Assembly: GCF_023205015.1 (NCBI RefSeq)
Contig: NZ_CP096258.1
Location: 1,364,001 to 1,428,000, forward strand
Length of the DNA: 64,000 nucleotides
Source: Providencia rettgeri
GTDB taxonomy: Bacteria; Pseudomonadota; Gammaproteobacteria; Enterobacterales; Enterobacteriaceae
Reading direction: 5' to 3'
The notes beneath the pieces were generated by a model. The model did not search any database and was not told where the DNA came from. It worked only from the letters and a program-made list of their open reading frames with translations. The position numbers and the translations under genes were made by a program. This document shows positions 24,338-33,779 of the stretch, in pieces (positions within the stretch are counted from its first letter, which is position 1; every line of letters begins with the position of its first letter).

Positions 24338-26365
24338 TTATTTAACTTGCATACCGGGTTGTGCGCCACTGTCAGGGCTGAGTAAGAAGATATCTTTACC
24401 GCCAGGGCCAGCAGCCATTACCATACCTTCAGAAATACCAAAACGCATTTTACGAGGTGCGAGGTTGGCAACCATCACCGTCAAACGACCTTCTAATGCT
24501 TTAGGGTCTGGATAAGCGGAGCGAATACCAGAAAATACTTGGTGCGTTTCACCACCGATATCTAATTGTAATTTCAGCAGTTTGTCTGAACCTTCAACAA
24601 AATCAGCTTGCTTGATTAATGCAATTCGCAGGTCAATTTTCGCAAAATCATCAAAAGTGATGGTTTCTTGAATTGGGTCATCGGCAAGTGGCCCTGTAAG
24701 TTGCTGTACGGGTTTGATGCTCTCTTTTGAGGCTTCAACCATCGCATCCACTTTTGCCATTTCAATGCGGTTAAACAGCGCTTTGAACGGAGCGACGCTG
24801 TGCTTCAATAACGGGGTATTAATCGCATCCCATGACAGTTCACTATTTAAGAAGGCTTCAGCACGCTCAGTGAGGCCGGGTAAAACCGGCTTCAGGTAAG
24901 TCATCAGAACGCGGAACAAGTTGATGCCCATCGAGCAAATGTCTTGCAGTTCTTGATCTTTACCTTCTTGTTTTGCCACAACCCAAGGGGCTTTTTCATC
25001 AACATAGCGGTTTGCGATATCGGCTAATGCCATGATTTCACGGATCGCTTTGTTATATTCACGGTTGTTATAATCCTCACCGATAACTTTAGCTGCATCA
25101 ATAAATTGTTGGTATAGCTCAGGCTCAGCCAGATTTGCCGATAATTTGCCATCGAAGCGTTTAGCAATAAAGCCCGCATTACGTGATGCCAAGTTAACCA
25201 CTTTATTGACGATGTCGCTGTTGACGCGCTGGACGAAATCTTCCAAATTGAAATCGATGTCATCAATACGCGAAGACAGTTTTGCTGCGTAGTAATAGCG
25301 CAAGCAGTCGGCATCTAAATGATCTAAATATGAACGCGCGGTGATGAATGTTCCGCGAGATTTAGACATTTTTGCACCGTTAACGGTGACATAACCATGC
25401 ACAAATAGGTTTGTTGGTTTACGGTACTGGCTACCTTCTAACATTGCAGGCCAGAACAGGCTATGGAAGTACACGATATCTTTACCGATAAAGTGGTAAA
25501 GGTCTGTTTTCGAGTCTTTATTCCAGAATTCATCGAAATCAAGGTCGCCACGTTTGTCACACAGGTTTTTAAAGGAGCCCATGTAACCGATAGGGGCATC
25601 TAACCAGACATAGAAATATTTACCCGGCGCATCTGGAATTTCAAAACCGAAATAAGGTGCATCACGGGTGATATCCCATTGTTGTAGGCCTGATTCGAAC
25701 CATTCTTGCATTTTATTAGCGACTTGCTCTTGTAGCGCGCCTGAGCGAGTCCACGCTTGAAGCATGTCGCTAAATGCAGGAAGATCAAAGAAAAAGTGTT
25801 CTGAATCACGCATGACAGGTGTGGCGCCAGAAATCACTGAACGTGGGTTAATCAGTTCTGTTGGGCTATAGGTTGCACTACAGACTTCACAGTTATCACC
25901 ATATTGGTCTTCGGCTTTACATTTTGGACAAGTGCCTTTAACGAAGCGATCCGGTAAAAACATGCCTTTTTCTGGGTCGAAAAGCTGTGAAATAGTGCGG
26001 TTTTTAATAAAACCGTTATTTTTCAGTTTCCCATAAATCAGCTCTGATAAAACTTTGTTTTCTTCACTGTGTGTGGAGTGGTAGTTATCATAACTAATGG
26101 CGAAACCAGCAAAATCGTTCTGATGCTCTTGGTTCACTGCTGCAATCATCTCTTCTGGCGTTACGCCAAGCTGTTGAGCTTTAAGCATGATTGGAGTTCC
26201 GTGCGCGTCATCGGCACAGATAAAGTGAACCTCTTTGCCGCGCATTCGCTGATAACGGACCCAAATATCAGCCTGAATGTGTTCCAGGATATGACCAAGA
26301 TGGATTGAACCGTTAGCATAGGGTAACGCACAGGTTACCAGTAATTTATTCGCGACTTGAGACAT
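24338..26365 (-). CDS. metG: Methionine--tRNA ligase MetG
   Basis: Charges tRNA-Met, including the initiator. The 675 aa protein (E. coli 677) carries the class I signatures HLGH (in GSIHLGHILEHIQ) and KMSKS (in NGAKMSKSRGTF), the zinc knuckle with CPKC and CEVC, and the C-terminal tRNA-binding domain (FAKIDLRIALI; GGETHQVFSGI). It is divergent from mrp across 259 bases, as in E. coli, and is transcribed alone. Confidence 0.97.
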   Translation of the reverse strand: MSQVANKLLVTCALPYANGSIHLGHILEHIQADIWVRYQRMRGKEVHFICADDAHGTPIMLKAQQLGVTPEEMIAAVNQEHQNDFAGFAISYDNYHSTHSEENKVLSELIYGKLKNNGFIKNRTISQLFDPEKGMFLPDRFVKGTCPKCKAEDQYGDNCEVCSATYSPTELINPRSVISGATPVMRDSEHFFFDLPAFSDMLQAWTRSGALQEQVANKMQEWFESGLQQWDITRDAPYFGFEIPDAPGKYFYVWLDAPIGYMGSFKNLCDKRGDLDFDEFWNKDSKTDLYHFIGKDIVYFHSLFWPAMLEGSQYRKPTNLFVHGYVTVNGAKMSKSRGTFITARSYLDHLDADCLRYYYAAKLSSRIDDIDFNLEDFVQRVNSDIVNKVVNLASRNAGFIAKRFDGKLSANLAEPELYQQFIDAAKVIGEDYNNREYNKAIREIMALADIANRYVDEKAPWVVAKQEGKDQELQDICSMGINLFRVLMTYLKPVLPGLTERAEAFLNSELSWDAINTPLLKHSVAPFKALFNRIEMAKVDAMVEASKESIKPVQQLTGPLADDPIQETITFDDFAKIDLRIALIKQADFVEGSDKLLKLQLDIGGETHQVFSGIRSAYPDPKALEGRLTVMVANLAPRKMRFGISEGMVMAAGPGGKDIFLLSPDSGAQPGMQVK

Positions 26366-26624
26366 AGTAACTTTCTTACTTCCATTATTTGAAAAGGGTC
26401 TTTGATGTTAACCGATCAAAACCATCGCTGCTAGGGGTATAAAATATTAATTGGAAATTTGTTTGAAAAAGAATTTTTACCTCTTCGTGGCTTTTCCTAT
26501 CTCGATATAATAACTTTCTCCCTGTTCTCTGTTATGATTAATCTCAGTCAAAGTATATCCGCCCAATTTTCTGTAACTTATTCTAGGATATACATAGTTC
26601 AAAAATATAAATAAAGGAGCCGGG

Positions 26625-27737
26625 ATGAACGATAAATCCCCCGAGCAGAACAAACCAGAACTGCTGACTGAACAAGTCTCCAAAGTTTTGGCTTCATTTA
26701 CACACCCAACACTGCAACGTAATTTGGTTTCTATCAAAGCGTTACATCATTGTGCAATGTTGGACAACGTGCTGCATGTCGAATTAGTTATGCCATTCGT
26801 TTGGAAAGGGCCGTTTCAAACTTTAATTAGTGAAAAAACCGCTGAATTAAAGCAACAAACAGGGGCTCACGCTGTTGAATGGAAACTGCGCCACGATATC
26901 ACCACATTAAAACGTGCAAATGATTTGCCGGGTATTAATGGTGTTCGTAATATCTTAGCCGTCAGTTCGGGTAAAGGTGGTGTTGGTAAATCCAGTACTT
27001 CTGTAAACTTAGCGCTCGCACTGGCACAAGAAGGGGCAAAAGTCGGTATCTTGGATGCGGATATTTACGGCCCATCAATTCCAAACATGTTAGGCACAAC
27101 ATTAGAACGCCCAACTTCCCCAGATGGTCAGCACATGGCGCCAATTATGGCCTATGGCTTGGCTACCAACTCCATCGGTTACTTAGTAACGGATGACAAC
27201 GCCATGGTTTGGCGTGGCCCAATGGCAAGTAAAGCATTAATGCAAATGCTACAGGACACGTTATGGCCTGATTTGGATTACTTAGTTATCGATATGCCAC
27301 CAGGAACAGGTGACATCCAATTAACACTTTCCCAAAACATCCCTGTAACAGGGGCGGTGGTGGTGACAACACCACAAGATATCGCCTTGGTTGATGCCAT
27401 GAAAGGTATCGTGATGTTTAAGAAGGTCAATGTCCCAGTATTGGGGGTTGTTGAAAACATGAGCGCGCATATTTGCAGTAATTGTGGCCATGTTGAGCCA
27501 ATTTTCGGTACCGGTGGTGCTGAGAAATTAGCCGAAAAATACCATACTAAATTATTGGGGCAGGTGCCTCTGCATATCTCTTTACGTGAAGACCTTGACC
27601 GTGGCCAGCCTACTGTCATGCGTGATCCAGAAGGTGAATTTGCAGATATCTACCGTGAAATTGCTTCAGGTATTTCAGCCTTGATGTATTGGGAAGGGGA
27701 CAAGATCCCAACAGAAATTTCTTTCCGTGCAGTTTAA
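26625..27737 (+). CDS. mrp: Iron-sulfur carrier P-loop protein Mrp (ApbC)
   Basis: Cytosolic scaffold or carrier ATPase for iron-sulfur clusters. The 370 aa protein (E. coli 369) has an N-terminal DUF59-like segment (about residues 10-90), the deviant Walker A GKGGVGKSSTS, the block DADIYGPSIPNMLG, and the cluster-binding CSNC pair in MSAHICSNCGH. AAAGGAG lies 8 bases before the ATG. It is divergent from metG, and a terminator follows. Confidence 0.95.
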   Translation: MNDKSPEQNKPELLTEQVSKVLASFTHPTLQRNLVSIKALHHCAMLDNVLHVELVMPFVWKGPFQTLISEKTAELKQQTGAHAVEWKLRHDITTLKRANDLPGINGVRNILAVSSGKGGVGKSSTSVNLALALAQEGAKVGILDADIYGPSIPNMLGTTLERPTSPDGQHMAPIMAYGLATNSIGYLVTDDNAMVWRGPMASKALMQMLQDTLWPDLDYLVIDMPPGTGDIQLTLSQNIPVTGAVVVTTPQDIALVDAMKGIVMFKKVNVPVLGVVENMSAHICSNCGHVEPIFGTGGAEKLAEKYHTKLLGQVPLHISLREDLDRGQPTVMRDPEGEFADIYREIASGISALMYWEGDKIPTEISFRAV

Positions 27738-27768
27738 CCGATTGCAGTTTAATCCGTTATAAAGCAAA

Positions 27769-27805
27769 AAGGCTATTTAGTTTTACTACTAGATAGCCTT
27801 ATTTA
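27769..27805 (+). terminator. Intrinsic terminator after mrp
   Basis: Stem AAGGCTATTTAG / CTAGATAGCCTT (one G-U type mismatch) with an 8-base loop, followed by ATTTATTA. Confidence 0.7.
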
Positions 27806-27960
27806 TTATTGATACTTTTCTTTACTAAACACGTTGACTTTAACCTTCTATTTTTCTTAATTGTTCGCGGAACATTTCTTTATTGAGTCATGTTCGCGTA
27901 GAATAGCCACATCTTTTATTTAATCAGTTTTCTTTCTACGGGTAACCCGAAAAGGTGACT

Positions 27961-28521
27961 ATGAAATTTTTAATTTTTATTGTTGTCGTGGTGCTGATCG
28001 TTATTTATTTTTATAACCGTATCGTTGCATTGCGAGAAGCTGTTATTTCGAGTGAAACAGAGATTTCAGTTCAATTAGATCGTCGCGGGAAAGTATTTGA
28101 TAGCTTATTAGCAACAGTTAAAAAATATTTAAGCCATGAAACCGAAGTGTTCAGTAAAATTACTGAGCTACGAACACAAGCACAAAATGCGACAGGGGAT
28201 AAAGCCCGTGAAGCCGAAGATGCGCTTTCAAAAATGGTGACAAGTGGGGCAATTAATGTCGCAGTTGAAGCTTATCCTGAGCTAAAATCAGATGCCATTA
28301 TGGCAAATTTACAAGAAGAAATCGTTTCTTCAGAAAATAAATTGTCATTTGCTAAACGTGGTTATAACCGTTCATTAGAAACTTATAATGCGTATATTGC
28401 TTCTATGCCCGCAGCGCTAATTGTTGGCATGATTCCTAGCTTAAAAATTTCAAAGGAATATTGGCGTCTTGATGAAGAAACCATTAAGACTGAGGAATCA
28501 CGTCGTATTAATTTCGATTAA
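27961..28521 (+). CDS. LemA family protein
   Basis: Membrane-anchored LemA protein: an N-terminal membrane segment (residues 1-17) followed by long helices with the family features YNRIVALREAV, VQLDRRGKVFDSL and AKRGYNRSLETYNAYIASMPA. Function is poorly defined in bacteria. A GTG lies in frame at 27955, but the ATG at 27961 has AAGG at 5 bases and gives 186 aa. It is followed by an M48 metallopeptidase 86 bases on, a pairing seen in many genomes. A hairpin at 28550-28575 (ATCGGAA / TTCCGAT) lies between them and may reduce read-through. Confidence 0.88.
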   Translation: MKFLIFIVVVVLIVIYFYNRIVALREAVISSETEISVQLDRRGKVFDSLLATVKKYLSHETEVFSKITELRTQAQNATGDKAREAEDALSKMVTSGAINVAVEAYPELKSDAIMANLQEEIVSSENKLSFAKRGYNRSLETYNAYIASMPAALIVGMIPSLKISKEYWRLDEETIKTEESRRINFD

Positions 28522-28607
28522 AAATCGCTTAGCCTTTGAAGTGATAAATCATCGGAATGCCTTATGGTGTTCCGATATTTTATGAGCGGTAGATAACAGG
28601 TCACATT

Positions 28608-29564
28608 ATGGATTTTAGAAACGTCATTCGTAAAAATAATATTCGCACACGTTTGGTGGTGGCGAGCTATATTTTTTTAATGCTAATTATTGGCTTACTG
28701 GCTGATGTTGCAACGCATCCAAATGAACAATTGGATTTAGTCGATAATGCAATGATGTTTGTGACATTTCATGAATTACCTATCGCCACATTGATTGTTT
28801 TAGGCTTAACTTTCCTTGGGCTAATTTATATTCATTTTAGAGGCCATAAAATGATGTTAGCAGGGATGAATGCTAGAGAAATTACCCAAGAAAGTGCGAG
28901 CAGCCCCCAAGAAAAGCAACTTTTCAATATTATTGAAGAATTAAGTTTAAGTGCCAGTTTAGGCTACATTCCCCGTTTATATATTTTAGAAACGGATGAA
29001 CCGAATGCTTTCGCCGCAGGGTGGAATAATCGTAATGCCCTTGTGGGGGTGACAAGAGGCTTATTACAGACACTTAATCGGCAAGAGGTTCAAGCCGTTC
29101 TTGCTCATGAAGTTGGCCATATTATTCATGGTGATTCGAAATTAACCTTGTATGTTGGCATTCTGGCCAACGTAATTTTAACTGTGACTAATTTATTTAG
29201 TCAGATTTTTATTCGAACAGCAGGGCGCAGTCGCAATAATGCGGCGAACAAAGCGCAAATGATCCTATTAGTTCTGAATTTTGTTTTACCGTGGATAACT
29301 CAAATCCTCTATTTTTATTTATCTCGTACCCGTGAATATATGGCGGATGCTGCAGCGGTGGATTTGACCTCAGATAACCAAGCCATGATAAGTGCGTTGA
29401 AAAAAATCTCAGGTAACCATGAAACCCATGAATATGATGACAGCACGACTGGACAAGCTTACCGAAAAGCCGCTTATATTTTTAATAAAGGGGATTCTGT
29501 GTTTTCAACTCATCCCTCGATTGAAAATCGAATTGCAGTATTAGAAGGAAAAAAACAGTTTTAG
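28608..29564 (+). CDS. M48 family membrane metallopeptidase
   Basis: HtpX-like zinc protease of 318 aa. Two N-terminal membrane segments (about 19-37 and 61-79) are followed by the catalytic site HEVGHIIHGD near residue 167 and the third-ligand region REYMADAAAVDL. Further hydrophobic segments follow the active site (VGILANVILTVTNLF; MILLVLNFVLPWITQILYFYL). The C-terminus has STHPSIENRIAVLEG, typical of M48B. It sits behind lemA, so the pair may act together on membrane proteins; this is inferred from context. It is not HtpX itself judging by sequence and location. Confidence 0.88.
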   Translation: MDFRNVIRKNNIRTRLVVASYIFLMLIIGLLADVATHPNEQLDLVDNAMMFVTFHELPIATLIVLGLTFLGLIYIHFRGHKMMLAGMNAREITQESASSPQEKQLFNIIEELSLSASLGYIPRLYILETDEPNAFAAGWNNRNALVGVTRGLLQTLNRQEVQAVLAHEVGHIIHGDSKLTLYVGILANVILTVTNLFSQIFIRTAGRSRNNAANKAQMILLVLNFVLPWITQILYFYLSRTREYMADAAAVDLTSDNQAMISALKKISGNHETHEYDDSTTGQAYRKAAYIFNKGDSVFSTHPSIENRIAVLEGKKQF

Positions 29565-29742
29565 AGTATAAATGACATTTTGTCCGCTTCGATTTACGGT
29601 ATTTCCTCTCAAATGGGTGTTTTTTTAGCGAACTTTGTTGAGGTATGCTGGAACAACACGCCATTACCCCCTATAATTCCGCCAACATGACATTTTACTG
29701 TTGTGTATTTTCATTTCTAATATTCAACCAGGTTATCATTTT

Positions 29743-30387
29743 ATGACTGACATAGCGCATCACTGTACCATTGTAGGTATATCGGGAGCCTCTGCATCTG
29801 GCAAAAGCTTAATTGCAAGCACGTTATACCGTGAGTTAAGGGAACAGGTCGGTGATCATAATATCGGTGTTATTCCAGAAGATTGTTATTACAAAGACCA
29901 AACCGATATCCCAATGGAAGAACGCCTTAAGGTAAATTATGACCATCCTAACTCGATGGACCACAGTTTGCTTTATGAACATCTCAAATCACTGAAAAGT
30001 GGCAAAGCAGTAGAAATTCCACAATACGACTATGTCGCTCATACACGCAAACAAAAAACCATCACGTTTAAACCAAAGAAAGTCATTATCATTGAAGGTA
30101 TTTTATTATTAACAGATAAACGTTTACGTGGTGAAATGGATTTTTCTATTTTTGTTGATACACCGCTCGATATTTGTTTGATGCGCCGTATTAAACGTGA
30201 TGTTAATGAAAGGGGCAGAACGCTTGATTCCGTTATTGACCAATATAATAAAACGGTTCGCCCAATGTTTTTGCAGTTTATTGAGCCATCAAAGCAATAT
30301 GCCGATATCATTGTACCTCGCGGTGGGAAAAACCGTGTTGCGATTGATATCTTGAAAGCGAAAATTGGCGAATTCTGTCAAGATTAG
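29743..30387 (+). CDS. udk: Uridine kinase Udk
   Basis: Phosphorylates uridine and cytidine in pyrimidine salvage. P-loop GASASGKS near residue 15; GVIPEDCYYKDQ, NYDHPNSMDHSLL and LMRRIKRDVNERGR match E. coli. The frame extends upstream to 29701, but the ATG at 29743 gives 214 aa (E. coli 213) and the E. coli-like N-terminus MTDIAHHC. An AGG lies 10 bases upstream, a rather long spacing. It is followed by dcd and asmA in the same direction, the E. coli order udk-dcd-asmA-yegH. Confidence 0.95.
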   Translation: MTDIAHHCTIVGISGASASGKSLIASTLYRELREQVGDHNIGVIPEDCYYKDQTDIPMEERLKVNYDHPNSMDHSLLYEHLKSLKSGKAVEIPQYDYVAHTRKQKTITFKPKKVIIIEGILLLTDKRLRGEMDFSIFVDTPLDICLMRRIKRDVNERGRTLDSVIDQYNKTVRPMFLQFIEPSKQYADIIVPRGGKNRVAIDILKAKIGEFCQD

Positions 30388-30425
30388 ACCGCGCAGAAAT
30401 TAAAATAATGAAGGGGGAAACAACC

Positions 30426-31007
30426 ATGCGTCTTTGTGACCGCGATATTATTCAATGGATGGATGATGGTAAATTAGTGATTAGTCCACGCCCACCAGTT
30501 GAACGAATCAATGGTGCAACTGCAGATGTTCGTTTGGGGAATCAATTCCGCGTTTTTCGAGGACACACGGCCGCATTTATTGACCTGAGTGGCCCTAAAG
30601 ATGAAGTTAATGCCGCATTAGATCGCGTCATGAGTGATGAAATTGTTCTTGATGAAGATGAGCCGTTTTTCCTGCATCCAGGGGAATTAGCACTTGCAGT
30701 GACGCTAGAGTCTGTTACGCTCCCTGATAACCTTGTAGGCTGGTTAGATGGGCGCTCTTCATTAGCGAGGTTAGGTTTGATGGTGCATGTCACTGCACAC
30801 CGAATTGATCCCGGTTGGCATGGGCAAATCGTGCTAGAATTCTACAATTCAGGTAAATTGCCGTTAGCGTTGCGTCCTGGTATGGTGATTGGCGCATTAA
30901 GCTTTGAGCCGTTATCCGGCAGTGCGGATCGACCTTATAATAGTCGACAAGATGCTAAATATAAAAACCAACAAGGTGCTGTTGGTAGCCGTATCAGCGA
31001 AGACTGA
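30426..31007 (+). CDS. dcd: dCTP deaminase Dcd
   Basis: Deaminates dCTP to dUTP, the main source of dTMP in enterobacteria. The start ATG at 30426 (AGGGGGAAA upstream) gives 193 aa, exactly the E. coli length, whereas the longer open frame from 30408 has no support. GWLDGRSSLARLGLMVHVTA contains the active-site region, and the C-terminal LSGSADRPYNSRQDAKYKNQ matches the family lid. It lies 38 bases after udk. Confidence 0.95.
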   Translation: MRLCDRDIIQWMDDGKLVISPRPPVERINGATADVRLGNQFRVFRGHTAAFIDLSGPKDEVNAALDRVMSDEIVLDEDEPFFLHPGELALAVTLESVTLPDNLVGWLDGRSSLARLGLMVHVTAHRIDPGWHGQIVLEFYNSGKLPLALRPGMVIGALSFEPLSGSADRPYNSRQDAKYKNQQGAVGSRISED

Positions 31008-31133
31008 TAATCGCTGAACTTTGCGGAAATTGTTACGTTTAATGGATATTAAACAGGTAATTTCCGCCCATTTTCAAGGATAGGTTTGAGTTCATTTTGT
31101 GGCGAGCGCAAGCGGAATTTAAGAGAGGGAAGG

Positions 31134-32972
31134 ATGAAACGTTTTTTGACGACACTGATTATTTTACTTGTGGTGATTGTAGCCGGGCTAACAACACTTG
31201 TAATGCTAGTGAACCCGAACGATTTTCGTCATTATATTGTTGAACAAGTAGAGAACAAAAGTGGTTATCAACTTGAATTCAACGGTGATATGCGTTGGCA
31301 TGTATGGCCAACTTTAAGCATTATTACTGGGCCTATTTCCCTTACCGCACCGAATGCCGCTAAGCCTATTCTAAGTGCCGATAATATGCGTTTAGATGTT
31401 GAGTTATGGCCACTCATTTCCCATAAGCTTTCTGTTGAGCAAATTGTTATCGATGGCGCTGTTATCCGCAAAACGCCAGATAGCGAAATCCAAACTCACC
31501 ATAACGCTCCTGTAGCACCTGGCGGAGCACCGGCATCAACGGCTTCACAAGAAAAAAATAGCTGGTTATTAGATATAGAAAAAATTAATATTTCTAATAG
31601 CTTAGTTATTTGGCAAACATCTAAAGATGAATTTAACCTGCGGAACATTGATTTATCACTGAAGAAAAGTGATAAAAATCAGGTCGCTGTTAAATTCAGT
31701 GGAAATCTAAATAAAAACCAACAAGAATTCGCATTTAATTTACGTGCGGATATCGATTTATCAGATATTAATCAAAAGATTAGCGGAGAGTTAACACAGT
31801 TTGACTATAAACTGAGTGGTGTCGATTTGCCAGAAAGTGGTATTGAAGGGCAAATAACCAGTGATTTTCTATACACCAAAGGGAAGGTGGAAAGTGCGAG
31901 TTTAAGCAAGCTGGCAATAACGGCCAATCAAAGCGCTTTATCAGGGGATGTCAGTATCCAATTAACCGATACACCGCAAATTGTGATTGAACTAGCCGCA
32001 GATAAACTGGATTTAGATAACTTATTAGGCACGACTTCGGTAAATGTTGGTTCAGAAACAGAAACGAATAATAACCGTGTAGGTGTTAAACCTGTTATTT
32101 CAGGCTCTAATCCTCAACAGTATGACTTATCAGGGTTAAAGGCTTTTACCGCGAATATTCGCTTAGGAATAAATCATTTGATTTATCGTGGAATGACAGT
32201 AAATGACGTCATTTTTGAAGCGCAGAACCAAACCCCGCGTTTAACTGTTTCAAAATTACAAGGTAAAGCCTTTGGTGGTGAATTTTCATTACCCGTGACA
32301 TTTAATTACAGCTCAACGCCTGCCTATGTTTCAGCAAAACCAGATTTAAAAAATATCGACCTAACACCGTTATTAAATGCCTTCAATATGCCACAAAAAT
32401 TGAGTGGGGTTATTTCGTTAAATGCGGCGTTATCAGGTGTGGGTTATGATGACAATGCAGTGAAAAACCAGTGGCAAGGGCCTGTTAATTTTGAGTTAAG
32501 AAATGCAAAATTACAGGGACTGAATATCCCGCTATTAATTCAGCAATCCGTTTCTAGAGTAACCAGCAAGATTAATGCACCAGTCAATTCTGGAAATTTC
32601 ACGGAAGTTGATTTATTCACTGTGGCCGGTAAATTGAATAAAGGTAATTTGAATATTTCCTCCATGAATGCAACCTCAGCTTTAGTTAATATTAGCGGGC
32701 AAGGTCGGATAAATATTCCTAATGAAACCATTAATGTCAATTTAGGGGTGAATATTGCTAATGGCTGGGGTGGGGATTCACGTTTAGTCCAGCAATTGCA
32801 AGCAATGACTATTCCATTGCGAATTTATGGTGGTTGGAATAATTTAAAATACCAATTAGATGTGGAAAAATTACTGCGTGATGAGTTACGGACCCAAGCT
32901 AAAGAAGCCATTGGTAATTTCTTAAAGAAAGAAGAAAATAAAGGTCTGAATGATCTATTGAACGTATTGTAA
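31134..32972 (+). CDS. asmA: AsmA family envelope protein
   Basis: Inner-membrane-anchored periplasmic protein of the AsmA group, linked to outer-membrane assembly and lipid transport between the membranes. One N-terminal membrane segment (about residues 5-24) is followed by a long beta-rich repeat region (NIDLSLKKSDKN..., IRLGINHLIYRGMTVND...) and the conserved AsmA C-terminal domain (KLQGLNIPLLIQQSVSRVTS). The frame is open from a TTG at 31086, but the ATG at 31134 has AGAGGGAAGG directly upstream, giving 612 aa (E. coli 617). Confidence 0.93.
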   Translation: MKRFLTTLIILLVVIVAGLTTLVMLVNPNDFRHYIVEQVENKSGYQLEFNGDMRWHVWPTLSIITGPISLTAPNAAKPILSADNMRLDVELWPLISHKLSVEQIVIDGAVIRKTPDSEIQTHHNAPVAPGGAPASTASQEKNSWLLDIEKINISNSLVIWQTSKDEFNLRNIDLSLKKSDKNQVAVKFSGNLNKNQQEFAFNLRADIDLSDINQKISGELTQFDYKLSGVDLPESGIEGQITSDFLYTKGKVESASLSKLAITANQSALSGDVSIQLTDTPQIVIELAADKLDLDNLLGTTSVNVGSETETNNNRVGVKPVISGSNPQQYDLSGLKAFTANIRLGINHLIYRGMTVNDVIFEAQNQTPRLTVSKLQGKAFGGEFSLPVTFNYSSTPAYVSAKPDLKNIDLTPLLNAFNMPQKLSGVISLNAALSGVGYDDNAVKNQWQGPVNFELRNAKLQGLNIPLLIQQSVSRVTSKINAPVNSGNFTEVDLFTVAGKLNKGNLNISSMNATSALVNISGQGRINIPNETINVNLGVNIANGWGGDSRLVQQLQAMTIPLRIYGGWNNLKYQLDVEKLLRDELRTQAKEAIGNFLKKEENKGLNDLLNVL

Positions 32973-33005
32973 TGATCGATGTATCTTTGGTTCATGTCAT
33001 CATGT

Positions 33006-33030
33006 AGCCACCTAACATAGGTGGCTTACT
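33006..33030 (+). terminator. Hairpin after asmA
   Basis: Stem AGCCACCT / AGGTGGCT with a 5-base loop, followed by TACTTTGT. Confidence 0.6.
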
Positions 33031-33043
33031 TTGTCGTGTTTAT

Positions 33044-33595
33044 TTACTGGTCATCAAATTTGGATGGAGTTTTTTTCCCCTGACTTAAGTCAGATGCTTT
33101 TTGTGTATTATCAAGAAGAACTTGCTTATCTCTAATAACATTAAACTGATTGTTTCTTTCTGCCTTACTCATCTTTCCAGTCACTGTTGATAATTTAGTT
33201 TCTAGCGTGGTGATTGTTTTCTGCTTTGAACTATTATGTGCGTATGAAGAGCTATTTAACTTATTTTGATAGTTATTGACTGATGTAGTTAGCGCCTTTA
33301 GTTCTACCTTTAATTCATTGATTACATTATTTTGGAAAGGAGCAGATATTTTGTCGCTTAGAATTGCGTCCAGTTTTGATTTAATCTTACTTAATCCAGC
33401 TGTAACGTTATTATTCAGTTTTGTAATGTCTTTTTTATGAACGGTTTTTTCTGATGTAGTCACAGGACATTCTTGATTATTGTTACTAACGTTGTTAGCG
33501 CGTCCACTTATACCTTTCGATGACTTACTTGTATTTTTACTCACATGATGAGTCATTGTCTGTGTTATGTTTGAATTCTGAATTGGTTTTGGCAT
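33044..33595 (-). CDS. Small helical protein, unrecognised
   Basis: Not recognised. It has 183 aa, is hydrophilic, and has no signal peptide or membrane segment. Residues 1-45 are rich in S, T, N and K and look unstructured (SNITQTMTHHVSKNTSKSSK). Residues 55-160 are predicted by eye to be coiled-coil helices (ITKLNNNVTAGLSKIKSKLD; NELKVELKALTTSVNNYQNK). The codon and base make-up is more AT-rich than the asmA and yegH genes around it. It lies between them in an otherwise conserved asmA-yegH neighbourhood, so it was probably acquired. A secreted-effector-like N-terminus is a guess. Confidence 0.65.
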   Translation of the reverse strand: MPKPIQNSNITQTMTHHVSKNTSKSSKGISGRANNVSNNNQECPVTTSEKTVHKKDITKLNNNVTAGLSKIKSKLDAILSDKISAPFQNNVINELKVELKALTTSVNNYQNKLNSSSYAHNSSKQKTITTLETKLSTVTGKMSKAERNNQFNVIRDKQVLLDNTQKASDLSQGKKTPSKFDDQ

Positions 33596-33726
33596 GATAT
33601 TACCTTTATTAAAGTTTGGGTGTATTTAATGCTATGAATTATTCAGTGTTTCAATGTTATTTTCTTTAATAAAACGCTACTGTTTTTATTGTTAACGGGT
33701 AAAAGGATAATATCTGCGGTTTTTAG

Positions 33727-33758
33727 ACAAAAAAATACCGGCTCTATAGGCCGGTATT
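33727..33758 (-). terminator. Intrinsic terminator after yegH
   Basis: Stem AATACCGGC / GCCGGTATT with a 7-base loop, followed on the minus strand by a run of T. Confidence 0.85.
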
Positions 33759-33779
33759 GTAGTAAAGAAATAAAACTAA

